Below are positions 35,806 through 44,582 of a DNA stretch of 64,000 nt, one piece after another (the first letter of the stretch is position 1; each line of letters begins with the position of its first letter). The DNA is from Lebetimonas sp. JH292 (lineage in GTDB: Bacteria; Campylobacterota; Campylobacteria; Campylobacterales; Nautiliaceae): contig NZ_ATHQ01000001.1 in the NCBI RefSeq assembly GCF_000523275.1, positions 1 through 64,000 on the forward strand. Reading direction: 5' to 3'. The notes beneath the pieces are model-generated. The model ran no database searches, had not been told where the DNA came from, and saw only the letters and a program-made list of their open reading frames with translations. The position numbers were made by a program, and so were the translations under genes.

Positions 35806-36710
35806 TTTACACCCCCTGTTACTTTAAAATAAAGATACTCCAAAGAACCTTCCAAAGCAATTGCTTGATTGATTTTTATACCTTTACTTAATAAATTTTT
35901 TAAAGCGGTATCAGGAGTAATATTGTTAATTTCACATTCTATCCATGACTCTTTTTTATTTATAAAATGAATATTTTCACTTTCACACTCTTTGGGGTTA
36001 AAATCCGCATCCGATATTTCATAACGAAATCTATAGTGCTTCTGTTGTGTGCGCTCATGTAAAGCACCCTCATATTGTAAAACACCATTAGCCAAAATTC
36101 CTATACGATTACATAAACGCTCAACATCATCCAATATATGTGTTGAAAGTATAACAGTAGTCTTGTTGTTACAATTAATCTTTAAAAGCAGATTATGAAT
36201 TTCTCTGCGGCCTTTTGGGTCAAGTCCATTGGTCGGTTCATCAAGAATAAGAAGTTTAGGATTGTTTACTAAAGCCCTGGCAAGCCCCAGCCTTTTACGC
36301 ATTCCCTGAGAATATTCACCAACAATTTTATTATCTTCAGGATCAAGACCGACACTTTCGAGTAAGCTCTTTATTTTTTGAGTGCTTGTATCAACACCAT
36401 ATAAATCTGCAAAAAACTGAAGATACTCTACATTTTTCATCCAGTTATATGCTTCAAAAAACTCAGGTAATGCATTAATCTCCTTACTTAACTTATGTAT
36501 ATTTTTTTCTAATGTTTCTCCATAAAGAAACACCTCTCCTTTTTCATATGGAAGCAAGCCAAGAATTACTCGAATGAGTGTACTTTTACCTGCTCCGTTT
36601 GGTCCAAGAAGACCATAAATTTCACCCTGCTTGATACTCATATTTAAACCTTTTAGAACTTCACTGATTCCGTAAGATTTATGTAAGTTTCTAATATTGA
36701 TTGCATCCAT
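35802..36710 (-). CDS. ABC transporter ATP-binding protein (CcmA/NosF-like)
   Basis: This 302-residue ATPase is complete: Walker A GPNGAGKST near 36-44, Q-loop region ALPEFFEAYNW, signature YSQGMRKRLGLARAL, Walker B LLILDEPTNGLD, and H-loop STHILDDV. About 80 residues of C-terminal extension follow. It powers the downstream ABC-2 permease. It begins 18 bases after the COG4705 gene. Confidence 0.93.
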   Translation of the reverse strand: MDAINIRNLHKSYGISEVLKGLNMSIKQGEIYGLLGPNGAGKSTLIRVILGLLPYEKGEVFLYGETLEKNIHKLSKEINALPEFFEAYNWMKNVEYLQFFADLYGVDTSTQKIKSLLESVGLDPEDNKIVGEYSQGMRKRLGLARALVNNPKLLILDEPTNGLDPKGRREIHNLLLKINCNNKTTVILSTHILDDVERLCNRIGILANGVLQYEGALHERTQQKHYRFRYEISDADFNPKECESENIHFINKKESWIECEINNITPDTALKNLLSKGIKINQAIALEGSLEYLYFKVTGGVK

Positions 36711-36728
36711 AATATTTCCTTTTATATT

Positions 36729-37493
36729 TTAATCCTCAGCCGGTATTACATCCACTTTGCTAACAGTTAAATAAGCAACTACTGCTATGATAATGCTTAA
36801 GAATATAGTATTTACAACTCCTGCACTAATACCAAAACCTCCATCTACCGGTGCTTGAATTAATAAATCACCTAATGATGCTCCAACTGGTCTTGTAACT
36901 ATAAATGCAAGCCAAAATGCTGTAACACCGTCTAACATTTTCATATAAAATAAAATACCAGCCAATACAAAAATACCGCCAAATAACATTAAAGAATTTA
37001 AGTAACCAAAATTTAAATGTTCAGATACAGTATCGCCTACAGCAGTTCCAAGTGCAAAAGTTATAAGAACTATAAGCCAGTAAAAAATCTCTCTTCTGTC
37101 ATTTGTGATTTTATGAATAGAAAGAGTTCCTTCTTCTTTGTACCACAAATAAAATCCTGCCAACATAGCAATAGTAAATACCACATCAAGCGTAATTAAA
37201 CTAACGCCTAATCCATCAACAAGTAAATCTGAGATTAAAGTCCCTTCAATACTCATCATAACTATCAAAAACCAGTATGCAGGTGCATAATATTTTTTTA
37301 ATTTCAAATCCCAAATAACAGAACCTATTGTAATAACACCCATTAAAATAGTCGTTCCTACCAGTCCAACACCTAAATCCACATTAACAAAATCAGCAAC
37401 AGTCTCTCCAACTGTTGTAGATAGTATTTTAACTATCCAGAAAAATACCGTTAAACCGGCAACTCTGTTAATTGTTGTACTTGCATTATTCAT
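36729..37493 (-). CDS. COG4705-family membrane protein
   Basis: The 254-residue, highly hydrophobic protein has about eight helices arranged as two similar halves: TVGETVADFVNVDLG in the first half and AVGDTVSEHLNFG in the second, plus RPVGASLGDLLIQ. This GDT/GET-type repeat is characteristic of COG4705 membrane proteins, of unknown role. It is the first gene of an operon with the ABC exporter, and its promoter shares an 18-bp motif with that of the neighbouring two-component operon. Confidence 0.78.
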   Translation of the reverse strand: MNNASTTINRVAGLTVFFWIVKILSTTVGETVADFVNVDLGVGLVGTTILMGVITIGSVIWDLKLKKYYAPAYWFLIVMMSIEGTLISDLLVDGLGVSLITLDVVFTIAMLAGFYLWYKEEGTLSIHKITNDRREIFYWLIVLITFALGTAVGDTVSEHLNFGYLNSLMLFGGIFVLAGILFYMKMLDGVTAFWLAFIVTRPVGASLGDLLIQAPVDGGFGISAGVVNTIFLSIIIAVVAYLTVSKVDVIPAED

Positions 37494-37527
37494 TTATTCA
37501 CTCCTTGATTAGATTATTTTCAATAAA

Positions 37528-37559
37528 AGTTTACAAGGGTAAAATAAATCAAAAATAAA
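37528..37559 (-). promoter_or_regulatory. Promoter of the COG4705/ABC operon with TTTATTT heptad pair
   Basis: On the minus strand TTTATTT-TTGA-TTTATTT (37559-37542) is followed by 8 bases and TAAACT (37533-37528) as the -10 candidate. The 18-base heptad block is identical to the one at 40039-40022 and lies 49 bases from its start codon, against 50 there. It is a candidate site for the response regulator encoded at 38860-39516. Confidence 0.55.
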
Positions 37560-37571
37560 TAATAATTTTTT

Positions 37572-38870
37572 TCATAAAATTACTGTTACTATAGTGCCTT
37601 TATTGAGTTGTGAAACAATTTGAAGATTACCGTCAATTAAATTTAAGAAGTTTTTAACAATAGAAAGCCCGAGTCCATAACCTTCTATTTTTTTATTTCT
37701 GCTTTCATCAGTTCTGTAAAATCTTTCTGTTATTTTATCTATTTTATCACCAGGTATTCCAATCCCTTCATCCTTAACAATAAAATATACTTTTTTATTT
37801 TTTAAATATAATGAAATGTAAATATTTTTCCCACTTGGAGTATATTTAACAGCATTATCAATAATATTTTTAAAAATAGTTTTAATTAAAAAGCAATTTG
37901 TTTCTTTTTCAATTTTTTCAAACTTCAATAATTCAATATTTATATTTTTTCTTTGAGCTGTTGAAGCATATTTTTCTATTACATCAAGTAAAATACTGTT
38001 AAAATCGCATATTGAAAATGTTTTTTTTACACTATATTTGTCATATTTTGTTATTAACAATAATTCGTTAATTATCGTTTCAATTTTTTGTATTTCAGTT
38101 TGTAATGTTTTTAAAGTATTTTTATAATATTCAATGTTTCTTTCTTTTTTTAACGCTAATTCAATGCTCATATCAATTACAGTTAAAGGAGTTTTAAGCT
38201 CATGAGAAACATCGCTATTGAATTTTTCAATTCTTTCAATACCGTTTTTTAATCTTTCTATCATATTATTAAAATTATCAACAAGTTCATCTATTTCTTT
38301 ACCGTTATTTGAAAAATTTATATAAGAATTCAAATTATTTATATTTATTTTTCTTACTGTTTTATTAATTTGTTTTATAGGATTTAAAATTTTATTTAAA
38401 ATATTATTTGCTAAAAAAATAAAAAGAATTAATAATAACACTTCAAGAAAAATTAAAATAGAGATAAAGCTTTCCATATTATCATCAAAATTATTCTTAG
38501 CAATTAAAATATAACGGTTATCATCTTTTAAAGCATAAAACACATCTTCATGACCATTTGTATGCAGGGCAAAAAAATTTTTTTTATTTTTTATACGAGT
38601 TAACAAAATTTTATCTTTTATTTCAAACTTCCCAAATTTATAAATTACTTTATTGTTTTTTACAATTAAAAAAGGATATTTAAATTTTCTGTTTTGATAG
38701 TTTTCAGAGTTTTCAATTTTTGATGCTTGTGTATATAATTCATTTTTGATATTTGAAATATTTTTTTGTTTTAAAAGGATATAAAAAGAAATTGTAAATA
38801 TTGTAAATAATATAAATGAAACTAATCCAAAATACAACAGTATTTTTATTTTTATACTTTTATGTTTCAA
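37572..38870 (-). CDS. Sensor histidine kinase of the PepSY-linked two-component system
   Basis: The 432-residue kinase has two membrane helices (about 10-32 and 135-155) around a small periplasmic domain, a HAMP linker, the H-box FNSDVSHELKTPLTVID, the N-box KNIIDNAVKYTP, and G-boxes VKDEGIGIPGDKI and YGLGLSIVKNFL. Start is TTG, 11 bases inside the regulator's 3' end. Closely related to the kinase at 51582-52856. Confidence 0.92.
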   Translation of the reverse strand: MKHKSIKIKILLYFGLVSFILFTIFTISFYILLKQKNISNIKNELYTQASKIENSENYQNRKFKYPFLIVKNNKVIYKFGKFEIKDKILLTRIKNKKNFFALHTNGHEDVFYALKDDNRYILIAKNNFDDNMESFISILIFLEVLLLILFIFLANNILNKILNPIKQINKTVRKININNLNSYINFSNNGKEIDELVDNFNNMIERLKNGIERIEKFNSDVSHELKTPLTVIDMSIELALKKERNIEYYKNTLKTLQTEIQKIETIINELLLITKYDKYSVKKTFSICDFNSILLDVIEKYASTAQRKNINIELLKFEKIEKETNCFLIKTIFKNIIDNAVKYTPSGKNIYISLYLKNKKVYFIVKDEGIGIPGDKIDKITERFYRTDESRNKKIEGYGLGLSIVKNFLNLIDGNLQIVSQLNKGTIVTVIL

Positions 38871-39516
38871 TTTTATAACCTAAACCTTTTATACTTTTTA
38901 TAAAATTTTTACCAAGTTTTTTTCTTAAATGGTAAATTATTACAGGTACTAAATTACTTTCATTAATTTTTTCATTATTCCATAAATATTCTTCTATCAT
39001 CATTTTAGAAACATAAGAGTTTTTTCTTTTTACAAGTAACATTAAAAGTTCGTATTCCTGTGCCGTCAAATCAATAATTGAAGATTTTTTTTTAACAATT
39101 TTCTTATCTGTATCAATAACAATATCTTTTATGCTAATAATATTTTGTCCGTTTAAAACCATTCTTCTATAAATAGCTTCTATTCTTGCCTGCAATTCCT
39201 GAAGGCTAAAAGGTTTGGGCAAATAATCATCAGCACCTGTTTTCAATCCTTTTATTTTATCTTCAATATCACCTTTTGCCGTAAGCATTATAACGGGTGT
39301 TGTAATATTTTTTTCTCTTAATGTTTTTAAAACATCAATACCGCTCTTTTCAGGCAGCATCCAATCTAAAATAATAACATCATATTGATTTAGTATTGCC
39401 AAATATTCACCATCTGCTCCATTTTGCGCAATATCAATAATAAAGCCTTCCTCCTTTAAATGTTCTTTTAATAAAGAGAGGATGTTTAAATCATCCTCTA
39501 CAATTAAAATTTTCAT
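38860..39516 (-). CDS. OmpR-family response regulator
   Basis: The 218-residue regulator has a receiver domain with DD near 8-9, phospho-acceptor D in VIILDWMLPEKSG, T in MLTAKG and K in YLPKPFSL, followed by a winged-helix DNA-binding domain (LTAQEYELLMLLVKRKNSYVSK, then VIIYHLRKKLGKNFIKSIKGLGYKI). It is co-transcribed with the PepSY gene and the kinase. The TTTATTT heptads at 40.0 and 37.5 kb are its likely targets. Confidence 0.94.
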   Translation of the reverse strand: MKILIVEDDLNILSLLKEHLKEEGFIIDIAQNGADGEYLAILNQYDVIILDWMLPEKSGIDVLKTLREKNITTPVIMLTAKGDIEDKIKGLKTGADDYLPKPFSLQELQARIEAIYRRMVLNGQNIISIKDIVIDTDKKIVKKKSSIIDLTAQEYELLMLLVKRKNSYVSKMMIEEYLWNNEKINESNLVPVIIYHLRKKLGKNFIKSIKGLGYKIET

Positions 39517-39525
39517 TATTGTTTC

Positions 39526-39972
39526 CTAATTGTCATTATTGTCATTTCCGTTATCATTTTCACTTTCGTCACTGTTGTTGATATTTTCTTTATTGTCCAT
39601 TTGATCAGAATCATCAACTTTATCAGAAACAACACTTAGTATTTTACCATTACCTGAGTCCACATATATATCTGTAGTTTTATTATTACTAAAAACTTCT
39701 GCTTTATACACTAAGTTTCCATCTATATCCTCAAGCTTAATACCAGTTATTTTACCGTTATGAAAACTGTTTTTAATTTTTTTAGCTACATCTAAAGCAC
39801 CTATTTTTGCATCTTTTTTTTCACTGATTTCTGAACCTGCAATTTGAATGGAACTTTTTATTACTACATCTTTTCCACCATCATCATTTGTTTCAATGTC
39901 TCCCGCCATTGCTACACTTCCAACTAAACCTAATATTACCATACTTTTAACAAAATATGAATTTTTTTTCAT
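39526..39972 (-). CDS. Secreted PepSY-domain protein with acidic Asp/Asn tail
   Basis: The 148-residue protein has a signal peptide cleaved after MVILGLVGSVAMAG, one PepSY domain (about 50-115, GALDVAKKIKNSFHNGKITGIKLED then LVYKAEVFSNNKTTDIYVDSGNGKIL) and a tail rich in D, N, E and S. PepSY proteins often inhibit or modulate periplasmic enzymes or sensors. As the first gene of the two-component operon it may act as a partner of the kinase. Confidence 0.82.
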   Translation of the reverse strand: MKKNSYFVKSMVILGLVGSVAMAGDIETNDDGGKDVVIKSSIQIAGSEISEKKDAKIGALDVAKKIKNSFHNGKITGIKLEDIDGNLVYKAEVFSNNKTTDIYVDSGNGKILSVVSDKVDDSDQMDNKENINNSDESENDNGNDNNDN

Positions 39973-40299
39973 GTCAAATCCTTTAATGTTTTTTTTATTG
40001 CAGCCAAATTATATATCTTCTAAATAAATCAAAAATAAAAAAATAATTTTTATTTGAGTTTTTCTTATAAACAAGAATCATTTAGCACTAATTTAATAGA
40101 ATCTTTAAATTTCGTTAAAAAAAACAGAATATGAAGGCTTATTCCATTCAAAGTAGTAGCTTTTAAAATATTTTCCTTCAGTAGAGGAGGTTATTCAAAA
40201 ATTTAAAAGCCCCAGAGCAAGAAATTATTATAATGAATGCTATTAGTATGAAGTTGATTGTCTGCTTTTAATATCATAAAAACAGACAATCGGAAAGTT
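39973..40299. other. Intergenic stretch without a gene
   Basis: This 327-base gap holds the PepSY operon promoter at its left end (40008-40039) and a hairpin at its right end (GATTGTCTG 40256-40264 with CAGACAATC 40283-40291), which may end the porin transcript. Between them, 40064-40250, short frames such as RLIPFKVVAFKIF and RGGYSKI are seen but none continues. It may be old, decayed coding or insertion sequence. No gene is claimed. Confidence 0.5.
40008..40039 (-). promoter_or_regulatory. Promoter of the PepSY-RR-HK operon with TTTATTT heptad pair
   Basis: On the minus strand TTTATTT-TTGA-TTTATTT (40039-40022) stands 8 bases before a perfect TATAAT (40013-40008). The same block and spacing occur before the COG4705 gene. 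This is the geometry expected of an OmpR-type regulator that activates its own operon. Confidence 0.62.
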
Positions 40300-41547
40300 T
40301 TAGAAATTATAAGTCAAATATAATCTATAGTTTTTAACTGGATTTTTATCATATTCAACATCTTCAAAGTGGAATTTTACTCCAAGACCTTTTAGAACAT
40401 TTTTAAATTTATATGAAGCAATTAAATCATAAGCATTTAGATCTTTTCCACCGTTTAATGTTCCGTTTGAACCTACCATGTAATCAGTATATCTTCCCAA
40501 AAGCATTATTTTTTTAGCAAATTTATATTTTAAATTTAAAGATAAAGCATTTACATCTTTTTGATAATTTTCAAGACCTATGATGTCACCTGCGTATGCC
40601 CAATTTGATGAAATACCTACACCTGAGACCATACCTTTGTCCTTATTGGCTATCGTATAGCCTAAACTTGTAATAAAACCATTGTATTTTGTCGCCAATT
40701 TAAATCCTAAAAGATCTCCACTTACACTGTTATCATTGTCAACATTACTTGAGCCGTATTGGATTCCTGCAAGCATACCAAGACCGGCTGCTTTAAATTT
40801 ATATTCAGCTTGAGCAAGAGCTACGGAGATATCACCCATATTATCACCTGTTTTGGCTATGGTTGCATTTTTTATTTTTAAATATTGTCCTGTTAGTTTT
40901 AAACCTTTTATAGTTTGATTTTGTACTAATGCAGTCCATATACCATCACCCAAAGTATACTTATATTTTGCTCCGTACATAAAAATCTTTTTATCGAATT
41001 TACCTACACCTCCCCCATTTGCACCTTTAAAGTTTGTTCTTGTTAAATATTTATCAACGTAACCGACAAATATTTTAGTTTTCGGCAACTCTTTTGTAGT
41101 AGCAGTATAACCTTCAAAAGATTCGTGGATTATTCTTGAACCGTTACCTGCAAGAAGAGGAGTTTGAATAAATTGTCTTCCTATTTTAAGCGAACTTTTT
41201 TTATATTTATATTTCAAATAAGCCTCTTCCAAGACAGCTCCCGGACCATAAAGATCTGCCTTATAAAAGTTTTTTGCTTCTGAGCTAGCCCAAGGGGAAT
41301 CACTGCTTTGAAATCTAAAGCCGGCACTAAATCCATAAAAATCACCAGTTACATAATTTAGCATAACACCAAGACTCAAAATACTTTCTTTACCTTTTGA
41401 GCCTTTATCTACATTATAATTTATAGCTTTTAACTGGCCTTTAATTTTTCCATTTTTAAACGCATCACTTAAAGAGTCTCCCGCATTTGCACTCATAGCC
41501 AATGTTGCCAAAACCACTAAGCTTAAACTTATATTTTTTAATTTCAT
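40300..41547 (-). CDS. Outer-membrane porin (Opr family)
   Basis: The 415-residue protein has a signal peptide (MKLKNISLSLVVLATLAMSANAG) and then alternating beta strands ending in NYRLYLTYNF, with the aromatic last residue needed for outer-membrane insertion. GQLKAINYNVD and LKIGRQFIQTPLLAG are typical of the OprD-like porins of Campylobacterota. An upstream in-frame start at 41610 is less likely; the ATG at 41547 has AAAAGGAGTATAAAA before it. It follows the TtrA-like gene by 2 bases, so it probably admits that enzyme's substrate. Confidence 0.88.
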   Translation of the reverse strand: MKLKNISLSLVVLATLAMSANAGDSLSDAFKNGKIKGQLKAINYNVDKGSKGKESILSLGVMLNYVTGDFYGFSAGFRFQSSDSPWASSEAKNFYKADLYGPGAVLEEAYLKYKYKKSSLKIGRQFIQTPLLAGNGSRIIHESFEGYTATTKELPKTKIFVGYVDKYLTRTNFKGANGGGVGKFDKKIFMYGAKYKYTLGDGIWTALVQNQTIKGLKLTGQYLKIKNATIAKTGDNMGDISVALAQAEYKFKAAGLGMLAGIQYGSSNVDNDNSVSGDLLGFKLATKYNGFITSLGYTIANKDKGMVSGVGISSNWAYAGDIIGLENYQKDVNALSLNLKYKFAKKIMLLGRYTDYMVGSNGTLNGGKDLNAYDLIASYKFKNVLKGLGVKFHFEDVEYDKNPVKNYRLYLTYNF

Positions 41548-41549
41548 TT

Positions 41550-44500
41550 TTATACTCCTTTTACTTTTTTTATTTTTACTGGAATCGCATGTCTTGCATT
41601 TGAACCGCATACAAAGTCGCTTGCAGTTTGCATACCAGCAGTCGGATCTAAAAGACCAATCTTGTTTATGTCTACACCGCTTTTTCTTCTTATTATAGCT
41701 TTTATCGTTTTGCCATTTATAACAATATTTTCAGCTCCGCTAGCATCTCTTCCAAGGCCATGTTCAACACCTATGCATCCAGGCATTACCCCATTTCTGT
41801 ATCTCAGATATCCCTTTACTTTTCCATATTCTGATGCAACTTCTACCAAATCACCAAGATTCAGACCAAACTCTTTGGCAGTTTTTGGATTTAGATCTAT
41901 ATATGTTGTAAATCTTATTTCGGCCAGATTATTGCTGTTTGCATCAGGAGTTGCCAACACATTTGATTTAAAAGAAAAAGCTGTTAACGGATACTTGTCT
42001 TTAGGATATATTTCGTCATATGTTTTTCCCCCAACTTGTCTTTGCTTAAAAAATTTGATAGTTCCGCTATATCTTTCACCTGTTAGTGAATTTCTTGTAG
42101 TACCAACTGTTTCATTATATATTTGTACAGGTTTTTTATATTGATGAGCGAGAAATTCACCTTTATAACTGTCTTCTACATCTTCATATCTTCCCCCTCT
42201 AGCCATCACATATGCTGTTTTTCTCCAGTTTTTTCCACAGATTCTTTTAAGTGAAGGGACATAATCTTCTATACCACTGAGCTTTATATCCTCATCAGTT
42301 GCATCTGGTACTGGTGTACCATCCATTGCAATATTTTCAAACGCCCTTAAATATATATCCTCAGCTTTATTTAACGGATACCAGTTACCATCATTTCCTT
42401 TTATGGCTTTTTCTCCAAAACCGGGAAGTTTTAACTTTTTACCAAGAGCTATCATAAAGCTAATCATTTCTATTGGTTCCCCGTTTTTAAAAGTAGCTTG
42501 TTTTGGCTTTACAACAGGAAACCTCAACGTATTACATTTAGTTAAATAACCATTCCATACATGCACAATTCCCCAAGTCTCATAAAGGACAGAATCCGGC
42601 ACGATATAATCAGCATATTTGGATGTGTCATTTATAAATGGGTCAACTGCAATAAAAAGAGGAATAGATTTTTTTGGATCAGCTAAAAGCTCTTTCATTT
42701 TACTTTCTGAACCACTTGTCCCATATAAAAAGTCAGAACTATTAGTTATTAATACATCCAACTTATAAGGATAACCTTCGGCACTATTATTTAATATATG
42801 ATGTGAAAGCTGGCTTGTAAATGGAAACCAATTCCCTTTTGCAGGATATGGATTTTCACCTTTGGCTAATTTATTTTTATACTCATTTGTTTTTTCATAT
42901 GACATTCTTGCTCTATCTATTCTTGTAGCTTTTATATTCGGTTTTCCTTTATATGCAAAAAGATTATATTTTTTACCTATAAAATCTTTATAAGCTCCTC
43001 CGCCTGCACTCATTCCGCCTTTATAGTTTAAGCTTCCCACCATTGCACCTAACAACATTACAGCATAAGCTGTATAAAAACCTGTAGTATGCATTGTGCC
43101 TCCATGACAGTCAACACTTGCTTTTCTGCCATGAGTAACAAGTTTTTTCGCTACTTCCTGCATAGTTTCTATACTAACTCCGCACTCTTTGGAATACTCT
43201 TGCAAACTTAATTCATTTACATTTTCTTTTAACTCATTAAAAGAAGTTCTTACACTGTATGTTTTTCCTTTGTATTCAACACTGCCTTTAAAATCAAGCA
43301 CTGCCTGAATCACATCATTTGAAGATTTTAAAGTATTGTCAGTTGCATCTAAAACCAAAGGAATTTTGCCATCTTTTAGTATTTTTCCAAACCCATCTTT
43401 ATCTTGAATTATTAAATGTGCAGCATTTGTCCAGGAAACATCATTCAATGCTTTCATAGCTTTTGCTGAAGGCATAGATAGATATTTTTTATTATACATT
43501 TTATTATTTATAATAATTTGTAAAACTCCCATTACAAATGCCAAATCAGTTCCGGGCTTTATAGGTATCCAATGACTTCTTGTTCCGGCTGATATCATAT
43601 CACTATTGCCTTGCATCGGAGATACTATAGTATAGTCTATATTGCCTTCACTTCTAGCACGAGCTAAAAGCTTACCTTGTCTTTTAAAAGGATTGCCTGC
43701 TTGCCCCGGAGGTGTTCCAATACTAAGCAGATACTCGGTATTTTCAAAATCAGGCTTTAAATGTGGATATTTTTTAAAATTACCAAGATATGCTGCTTCT
43801 CCGGCTCTCATGGATAAACCGCAAGTTGCACCATGACCCGCCCAATTACAGGTACCGAAAGATTTTAAAAATCTATTTACAACTACTTTAAATCTTCCTT
43901 CATGAGTAGTGCCAATAAAACATAACCCGTTTGATTTGGGTCCAAATACAGGCTCATCAGGATTGATAGGAGTTTTAATGTCTCTTACATCTTTCAATCC
44001 CTTCACATGTCCTTCTCCAAAAAGATTACCACCATTTACTATTTCATCTATAAGTTGCTCAATTTCAATCTCTTTCCATTTGTTTTCACCCCTTTTTCCA
44101 ACTCTTTTTAAGGGTTTTAAAACTCTAAATTTATCATCTATTTTATCAAAGACTGCATTACCTCTGGCGCATACATTGGATCTATATTTTTCAAATTTAC
44201 CATTTTGGGACAATATTTCATAACTTTCTTTTATACTTGTATTATACGGTAACCAAGGATCACTTGAGAGAAGATTATAAGGGTTGCCAAAAACTCTGAG
44301 TACTTTATCAGTTTTTTTATCTATTTTTACTCTAACACCGCACTGAGTTACACAACCTATACAAGTCGTGGGACAGATTTTAAAATCATCATTAGGCACG
44401 AACTGATCATTTACATAACTGTACTCTGGCTTGTAAGAATTTCCATAAATAGGATCTTTTGCTTTTTCACCATCCGTTGACATTGTCACAGCTTGTTTTA

Positions 44501-44582
44501 AAGTCTTTTTATAGCCCACAATAGAAGCAGAAGCTGCTACAGCAGATGTTCCAATTAAAAAATTTCTTCTTTTTTTATCCAT
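41550..44582 (-). CDS. ttrA: TtrA-like molybdopterin oxidoreductase catalytic subunit
   Basis: This 1010-residue protein begins with a Tat-like signal (KKRRNFLIGTSAVAASAS). A 4Fe-4S site is formed by C70, C74, C77 and C81 (CPTTCIGCVTQC). GNPYNLLSSDPWLPY is typical of tetrathionate-reductase TtrA and its relatives. GATCGLSMRAGEAAYL near residue 250 supplies a likely cysteine ligand to molybdenum. The C-terminal molydopterin-binding fold is complete. It should work in the periplasm with the TtrB-like and NrfD-like subunits to reduce tetrathionate or a related sulfur compound with electrons from quinol. Arsenate or polysulfide reduction cannot be excluded. Confidence 0.82.
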   Translation of the reverse strand: MDKKRRNFLIGTSAVAASASIVGYKKTLKQAVTMSTDGEKAKDPIYGNSYKPEYSYVNDQFVPNDDFKICPTTCIGCVTQCGVRVKIDKKTDKVLRVFGNPYNLLSSDPWLPYNTSIKESYEILSQNGKFEKYRSNVCARGNAVFDKIDDKFRVLKPLKRVGKRGENKWKEIEIEQLIDEIVNGGNLFGEGHVKGLKDVRDIKTPINPDEPVFGPKSNGLCFIGTTHEGRFKVVVNRFLKSFGTCNWAGHGATCGLSMRAGEAAYLGNFKKYPHLKPDFENTEYLLSIGTPPGQAGNPFKRQGKLLARARSEGNIDYTIVSPMQGNSDMISAGTRSHWIPIKPGTDLAFVMGVLQIIINNKMYNKKYLSMPSAKAMKALNDVSWTNAAHLIIQDKDGFGKILKDGKIPLVLDATDNTLKSSNDVIQAVLDFKGSVEYKGKTYSVRTSFNELKENVNELSLQEYSKECGVSIETMQEVAKKLVTHGRKASVDCHGGTMHTTGFYTAYAVMLLGAMVGSLNYKGGMSAGGGAYKDFIGKKYNLFAYKGKPNIKATRIDRARMSYEKTNEYKNKLAKGENPYPAKGNWFPFTSQLSHHILNNSAEGYPYKLDVLITNSSDFLYGTSGSESKMKELLADPKKSIPLFIAVDPFINDTSKYADYIVPDSVLYETWGIVHVWNGYLTKCNTLRFPVVKPKQATFKNGEPIEMISFMIALGKKLKLPGFGEKAIKGNDGNWYPLNKAEDIYLRAFENIAMDGTPVPDATDEDIKLSGIEDYVPSLKRICGKNWRKTAYVMARGGRYEDVEDSYKGEFLAHQYKKPVQIYNETVGTTRNSLTGERYSGTIKFFKQRQVGGKTYDEIYPKDKYPLTAFSFKSNVLATPDANSNNLAEIRFTTYIDLNPKTAKEFGLNLGDLVEVASEYGKVKGYLRYRNGVMPGCIGVEHGLGRDASGAENIVINGKTIKAIIRRKSGVDINKIGLLDPTAGMQTASDFVCGSNARHAIPVKIKKVKGV

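Noticed and set aside
43642-44223. Plus-strand frames opposite ttrA
   Set aside because: Pro/Ser/Phe-rich translations typical of the strand opposite a Lys/Gly-rich gene; no ribosome site.
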